Source: Hepsetus odoe (lineage: Eukaryota > Chordata > Actinopteri > Characiformes > Hepsetidae). From it: a DNA stretch of 64,000 nt. The position numbers and the translations under genes are program-made. Each line of letters begins with the position of its first letter. Position 1 is the stretch's first letter. The stretch is from NCBI GenBank assembly GCA_017165825.1, contig CM029377.1, forward strand, positions 26,125,167 through 26,189,166, given 5' to 3'. The notes below the pieces were generated by a model, which saw only the letters and a list, made by a program, of their open reading frames with translations, did not search any database and was not told the origin of the DNA. Below are positions 58,001 to 64,000 of this stretch, piece after piece.

Positions 58001-61000
58001 AAATATGCTGAGACACCGACAGAAGTTCAACAGTAAGCTGGACCGTATTGCATTAAAGTGTGTGTAGTGTAGCATAGACTGTGGACCATATCCAGACCCT
58101 CAGCCATGCAAGACACACATATATAGACTTCTATTTAAACAAACACTTCTGGGATCAAATACCCCTTAGATCAATACGATTTTACTCTGTTAGATTGCAG
58201 TAGTTGGGGGACTTATTCTGACTGTAAATGACATTTATTTATTTTTTATTTTATTTCTAATTTTCTAAATATTTTTCTATAAAATGTATTTATATATATT
58301 TATAGTAATATGTACTATAAAGAATAATAATTTTTAAAGTTTATGTCCAGTACAGTTCTGCAAATAACAGTCTTTTTCCTCCTGAGTGTGGATTCTATAG
58401 GCTTTAATGTAGAAAAAAACAAAAAACAATACACATACACATTAACTAAAGAGTTAACACGTATATGTGTATAATTAAACTAAATCCTCCAGTAAAAAGT
58501 TAAATCAGTGCAAACTTTATGAATTCCTTCGGCAGAGGACTCACATACTCACCAAATGATTTCTTCTCCGTTTTCTAGCCCCTCTTCAAAAAAAAAAAAG
58601 ACACACATCTATAAATGTGTGAGGTTACAATGCTGTTCATCTTCAAATTCCACCATAGAGTTACATTATAACAGCACAAAAGAGAAAGGTTTTAGCATGT
58701 GTTGTTTTTCAAAAGCTCCAAAATCAGCAAATATGTGCAACTATGCAACAGTGGACGCATTATGAACTGCGAACAGCGAGAGACAGAATGAGCAATTCAA
58801 AATGTAAAATGCATGAACAAGACCTAATTTATGCAAATGTGATGCAAACACATTAATCAGAAAACACATTTAAAATGAATAATAAATACTGAGTGTCTAG
58901 TTTCTTTTAGGTTAGTAAAAATGTTATTAATGTTAATAAGGACAATATACTTGGTAAAAAAAAAAAAGACTAATTAAAATGACAAATTAAAACTTTGAAT
59001 TGTTTACAAAAACTCTTTCCTATATGTTTTGCTTGAAAAAAAAATGCATACCATACAGAGGGGAAATGCATTATAACATTTTTTTAAATAAAAAAAAAAA
59101 ACACTCTAAATAAAGTTATAAATCAATTAAAAAGGAAAGAGAAATGTAAAGGAACGTTTCCAAGCTACGCAATAGTGCTCTTATCAGAATATATATATTA
59201 TAATATGATGTACTATACTTATATGCATATACACACACTTCTGATCAAAACACTGTTGCGTAGGTTGGAAATTTTTCTACATAAAATGGAATTTTATAAA
59301 ATTCCCAAAATTATATCTACCTAAATCTTAAGTTTACTTGTGACCTATGACTTATAACTTATGAAACATGGCCTTATTTGGCATAAGCCAAATTTCTGAT
59401 GTTTTTTTTTTTTTTTTTTACAAAATGTTAAATAGCAAATAAAATCCACTTTAAATTTTCAATTTAAATGTGCAGCGGTGTAGAGGATATATTCTTACTC
59501 CTACTTAGAAAATCAAGCAAACATTGTTATTCAGCAGGGGAGCACTAACTTTTGCCGACATTTCCGTGGAAGAACCTCCCAAGTGCCCGTATAGTGATGT
59601 TGGATTACTAGAATCGGTCCGCCATTTCACCATAATCTCTGTGCACTTTGTCTTGGGGTCAGCAGCCGACATTTTGAACCAGAGGCCTTCCTTTTACATG
59701 GAGCTGCTCGGGCTGCAGTAAATGTAGCGGTAACGCTTTGCTGGGTTCTTGAACTCTGTGTTCCCGAAACGTCAAGCTACAACCATGGGACTTAAACTTG
59801 GAGTAACATGGCTACACCCCTTCCCCCATTCTCAGTCTTGGGATTTCAACCTCACGTTAAAGCCCCTGGCCTCATGATGGCATTGGTCTGCTCTGGCTTC
59901 CTAACTTGGTGATAGCTAAAGGAGCTGACCATCCTCCTCACATGTGAGGATGCTAACAGGAGGCAGTGCGCATGCCCAGTAGCATCTGCAGTGTTTCGTG
60001 ACAACACTAATAGTCTGCATGGATCACTGGCACGAAGAGTCAGTTCTAATTACGGTTATCTCAGGCTTTCGCTTGCTCTATTTTCAGAGGGCCCATCTGA
60101 ATGGTCACCAAAGATGCCAACAACACCAAGACCCCGCCTTCCACGGCCTGGCAATCCGGCTGCTCGCCGTTTAAAGGAACAAAGAGTCATCGTGCTATTC
60201 TGCTCCTTCTATTCATTTCACTACTTATTATGTATCCATGATTTCATTTTACCTTTTGCATGCCAGCTGCACTTAAGTCTGCTTACGGCTGACCTGTGCA
60301 AATTTTCCAAATTATTCGTTAAATATTCGCCCCAGAGGTGAAGGTAGGCCTTTTCTGTGCTTGCTCCAATTAGCTGCAATGATAACACTAAAAATGAGAG
60401 TAGTTTTGGCAATCATAACAGTTATGAAAATCTGAGAGAAGCCCACTGATAAACGTGTACAGTCTAATAAAGACGTCTATTCAGAGATTTTTAGTTTGAC
60501 ATGAACAAGACATGTTTTCATACAACAAATAAAAAATAGTGTTTTGGGTCTGCTTAACAAATGGCTACAGTACTGCGGTGAAAGGTGATACTTGCCTTAC
60601 TGTGCCAGGTTTTTAAACGGCAATTTGTGTTCCTCCATTGCAGAGGAAGTGGAAGCTTCGGCCTGGATCACAGTAAAAATGTACGTCTGCAGAAATATCC
60701 TCATTTGTATATATTGGTGCATTAGAACCAGTCATCCAGCATTGGCCATAAAACAGTGAAACGGTAGATTAGTGATCTAAATAAAGGTTATTTCCTGTAT
60801 TTATATATATGTTCAAATAATATTGTATATATAATAAATCTTTCAAAAAGCAAAAAGTGTAGAGAAAATTCACCAACCATTATTAAACCAAAGGTACTGA
60901 ACATTTGCAACTGCATGATACGAAATAGTGACAAATATTACTTCTCTTACCCAAAGCAATTGTCAAACTCATTGACCACTCAAGCACTGTCAACCGTTTT

Positions 61001-64000
61001 TGCCTTGTCTACACACTTTTTTCTTTTTTCCTGCATTACTGCTGAGAGCTGATAACTGCAGTCCAAACAAACTAAAAATGTACTAAACACTGCTTCATTG
61101 ATCAGTCTGGAAAAGGCAAAAGATGATTGCAATGCAATGACTTCGACCTTTAAACATCACTGTTTCTAAACAAATTCTGCCATTTTGCTTGAACAGGCAA
61201 ACATTGGACAAATGGTATAAATAATAAATCATTTTTCATATTAACAAAAGAGCAGATTCACAAAAACAACAAGCATGTCGTTGCAGATGTTTGCAACAAA
61301 ACTAAAGCAATGAGTTGTACACTAAACCACTCCGTGTACAAGACATCTAGTAATTACAGACATTTTTACATATATTTTAGATATTTTTAATTGAATGGCA
61401 AAAATAAAGCTAAAAATGAGGTAATGAACTTGATTATGTCTTTAAACATTGCTTATAAAGCAATAAGGGATCAACATTTTTCAAGTTTGCCGTTTTAAAA
61501 CGTTTTTGGTCTTTTTAACAATACTGTAAGACATGCATTTGCGTCTTTTTTCTCTCTTTGTGCAGTGCTTTAAATGTTAAATGAAAGCAGGTGATTATAA
61601 CTGCTCTGATCGCAGCGAATGGCTAGGCAGCGCTGTTACATTTCTAAGGTAAGTACATGCATTTTGAGGCAGTTAAGTAAATGCACAAGTGACATTTCAT
61701 AGATAATGTTGTATATTAAGTTTTATTTTGTATACAAATAATATATATTGTGTTATATATTTTTTCATTTGATGACCACTTTACTTGCTTACTTTCTTGA
61801 TGATTTTAAAAATTGGAAAACTTTGGAAAAGTAAAAGAGCAAAAAACTAAAAAAAAAATTTTTAAGCATAAATTATTATAAAAAATGATAGGAAAAAAAA
61901 TAGGAATGTTGTTTACACTTGTGTAGTTATACTACTCATTACTATATACTGCTGTATACTTAATGCAAAAATATTGTTATAATATTTGTACATTTACATG
62001 TAAAAATTGTTCTAATTATGTAAAATATAAAATATATATATTTGATTTAATTTACTTATTTTGCACTGATAAAACTTAAAAACAACATTGAGATATTTAG
62101 AATGTATTTATATGTAATGCTGTATGTAAACTGATATACCTGGTTAAAAAATTGTTTTGCTTTTGAATATTATTCAGAAGTACCATTTTTTACTGGAATA
62201 TAGTGTTGTATCATTGTTATCAATGCCACTCTTTACAATACATTTTATTGCTTGAATATTTCACATGGAAGGTAAAAAATGTCGTTCAAAATGAGAGGAG
62301 AAAAACAAGCATAATCTTGCAGCTCTCACCACAAACTGATTTATGTGTGAGTTAATGGTACAACTAGACATACTAGTGCTTGAGAGCATCGATCTCATCA
62401 GTTCAGGCGTGGTGTTATGACTGCAGGCAGGTTTGTGCTCTCATGAAAGCAGATTATTGGCAGTGCTAAGACACCGATTGCCGATATGATAAAGGTAAGA
62501 GGTCGTCATTGGTGTCAAAACAAAATAATAATTAATTATTGACTTTCTTCATAGCCGCTTAGTCAGTTAAAGTGAATTGTTCCATTTTAGAGAAATTTAC
62601 TCAGCACCTCTAAACGCAACCTCACAGATCACATTTATTACATTAAAGGGTCATGAGTCCGGTCACATTTTTGGCCTAAAAGATAGGAAAATAGATAAAT
62701 GTGCTTTTATAGGTTATTACATATAAAAACTACATGACCCCTGCCTCCCATCGCCTCTGGGATATAGAATTGGTTAGTTTCTCTACAGTGAAGTGCATGA
62801 CAGCAAAATGGAATTACATCGTTTACAACAGCTCAATCAAATAAAAAAATACCCTGGAAAATTCCCCTTTAATGGAAAATTATCTGTTTTTTTAATCTGG
62901 CACTAAAAAAACTAAGCATGAAAAAGCTACACATTAACAATAGTGACTCTCTTTCTAGGCACAAGAAAGACATCATGCTTTGCCACTGTAAAAAAATCAT
63001 TTGATCATATCTGCAATCGGGCCCTAGACACGCAGGGCCACAGTGGAGTCATTACGGTGGTCTCAGTGACCCTGTGCTCTGGGTGTGCCTGATGACTTGT
63101 GAACTAATCGGGCTAACGACAGGGGCGTATCTGCTACGATGACCCCTGCTGGAGGGCAGGTGAAGAGGTTAAGCAAACAGCCATGGTCTGTGACAGTAAT
63201 CCTGCCATTCTGACGGTGCATTCAGTGCTGGGGCAGAGCCACATTGCCCTTCACCATAAAGCACTTAAAGCCACAGCGCAGCCATGAGCAATTTGCACTG
63301 AGTGAAAAGAAACTGTTTATCTAAGGAAGCAGAGAGTTAGTGTAACCCTGAATAGGACACCTAAAGAGGCTCGTGGCTGAACCCTCCATACTGTTTATTA
63401 AAGGCCCCATGTTGTAGAACATCACATTTTCCTCAATTTTTCGGAACGGTGTGGTGTACAAGCTCACTCTCTGGCCCATACAGTCCAAATATGGACTTTG
63501 TTTTTGTGATGTCACAAATGCATGGTCTTACATACACACACATTCAGCAGCGCTAAGTTAAATGATTTAGGAATAAAAGAAGTGTTTCGGCCTGGACTGC
63601 TTTTTTGAGTCACAATACAGGTCAGCCAATTACAATAGAGGCCATTTGCATAAATTAGTCTTAAAGGTATGAAAAAGTTTCATTTAAACAGTTCTGTTTA
63701 ATTCTGCATGGCAGACATAGGTTTGAACCCCACAAACAAAATAAGTGGACCTCAGGTGATAGTGGTGGGGTAAATGTAAAAGCTCTTTAAGGAAAAGAGG
63801 ATTAAGGCGAAAAAACAACAGTCCTTCTTATGAGTATATTAAAGAGTATGAACAAACAACCCCTTTGCCTTCCTGCAGTCGGATTAGGTCATGCACCCCT
63901 GGAGGTTATTCCCCCTGGAGATTGACAGGAACATAAAAGAGTACCAGCAACAGGATGTAATGGTGAGGAAATGCCTTTTAAAGTCCCCTGAATGCCAAGA
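58001..64000. other. AT-rich gene-free flank, second part
   Basis: No supported gene or transposon. Two less AT-rich patches stand out, at about 59,520-60,200 and 62,990-63,300; neither has a convincing reading frame or repeat likeness. They could be regulatory, but there is no direct evidence. Confidence 0.5.

Noticed and set aside
59991..60341. 116-codon plus-strand frame with a Pro/Arg-rich start
   Set aside because: No known family and no splice or promoter context. The non-AT-rich patch around it may be regulatory, but there is no coding evidence.

Overview
The window looks like ordinary nuclear DNA of a teleost fish. It has an AT-rich background, intron-containing and intronless genes, long dinucleotide arrays, Tc1-like DNA transposons, an L2-type LINE, tRNA-derived SINEs and Ty3/gypsy-like LTR ends with TGTCACGG/CCGTTACA termini. 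The species cannot be fixed from the sequence alone. No bacterial, CRISPR or organellar feature was seen.

Layout. Bases 1-48,400 are repeat-rich: about twenty SINE copies of four types, three decayed Tc1-like elements, two copies of a long-terminal-inverted-repeat MITE, RTE-like LINE 3' fragments, and an L2-like LINE on the minus strand (about 26,966-30,395). One host gene is visible here: an unrecognised zinc-ribbon gene on the plus strand, readable as six coding exons between 37,695 and 43,108. From 48,400 to 64,000 recognisable transposons almost vanish. This stretch contains an intronless FoxG1-type forkhead gene (50,806-51,600) in a CpG-rich island, followed by a long AT-rich gene-free flank.

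The most unusual content is a small family of non-autonomous LTR elements that carry pieces of host genes. Element 1 (6,205-8,612) has two near-identical LTRs, a 5-bp target duplication (GCATG), a G-run before the 3' LTR, and a 465-codon open frame. That frame joins a row of ASPM-like IQ motifs to a coiled coil. Element 2 (about 19,567-21,400) is an older relative. It has the same coiled coil, but joined to a piece of translation release factor eRF1 (ETF1), and it shares the 3' untranslated end of element 1. A solo LTR of the same family (11,106-11,433, ATTCC duplication) sits in a locally duplicated block whose other copy (13,404-13,720) is the empty site. I could not recognise gag, protease, reverse transcriptase or integrase in any of these, so the family must borrow its enzymes.

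Other notable points: a chimeric SINE made by fusing two SINE types, with target duplications at both copies; a second, decayed copy of the foxg1 5' flank about 400 bp upstream; a CA array of about 144 bp just 3' of foxg1; and a perfect 19-bp hairpin at 16,946-16,989. All homology calls were made by eye from memory of the families; no database search was run.
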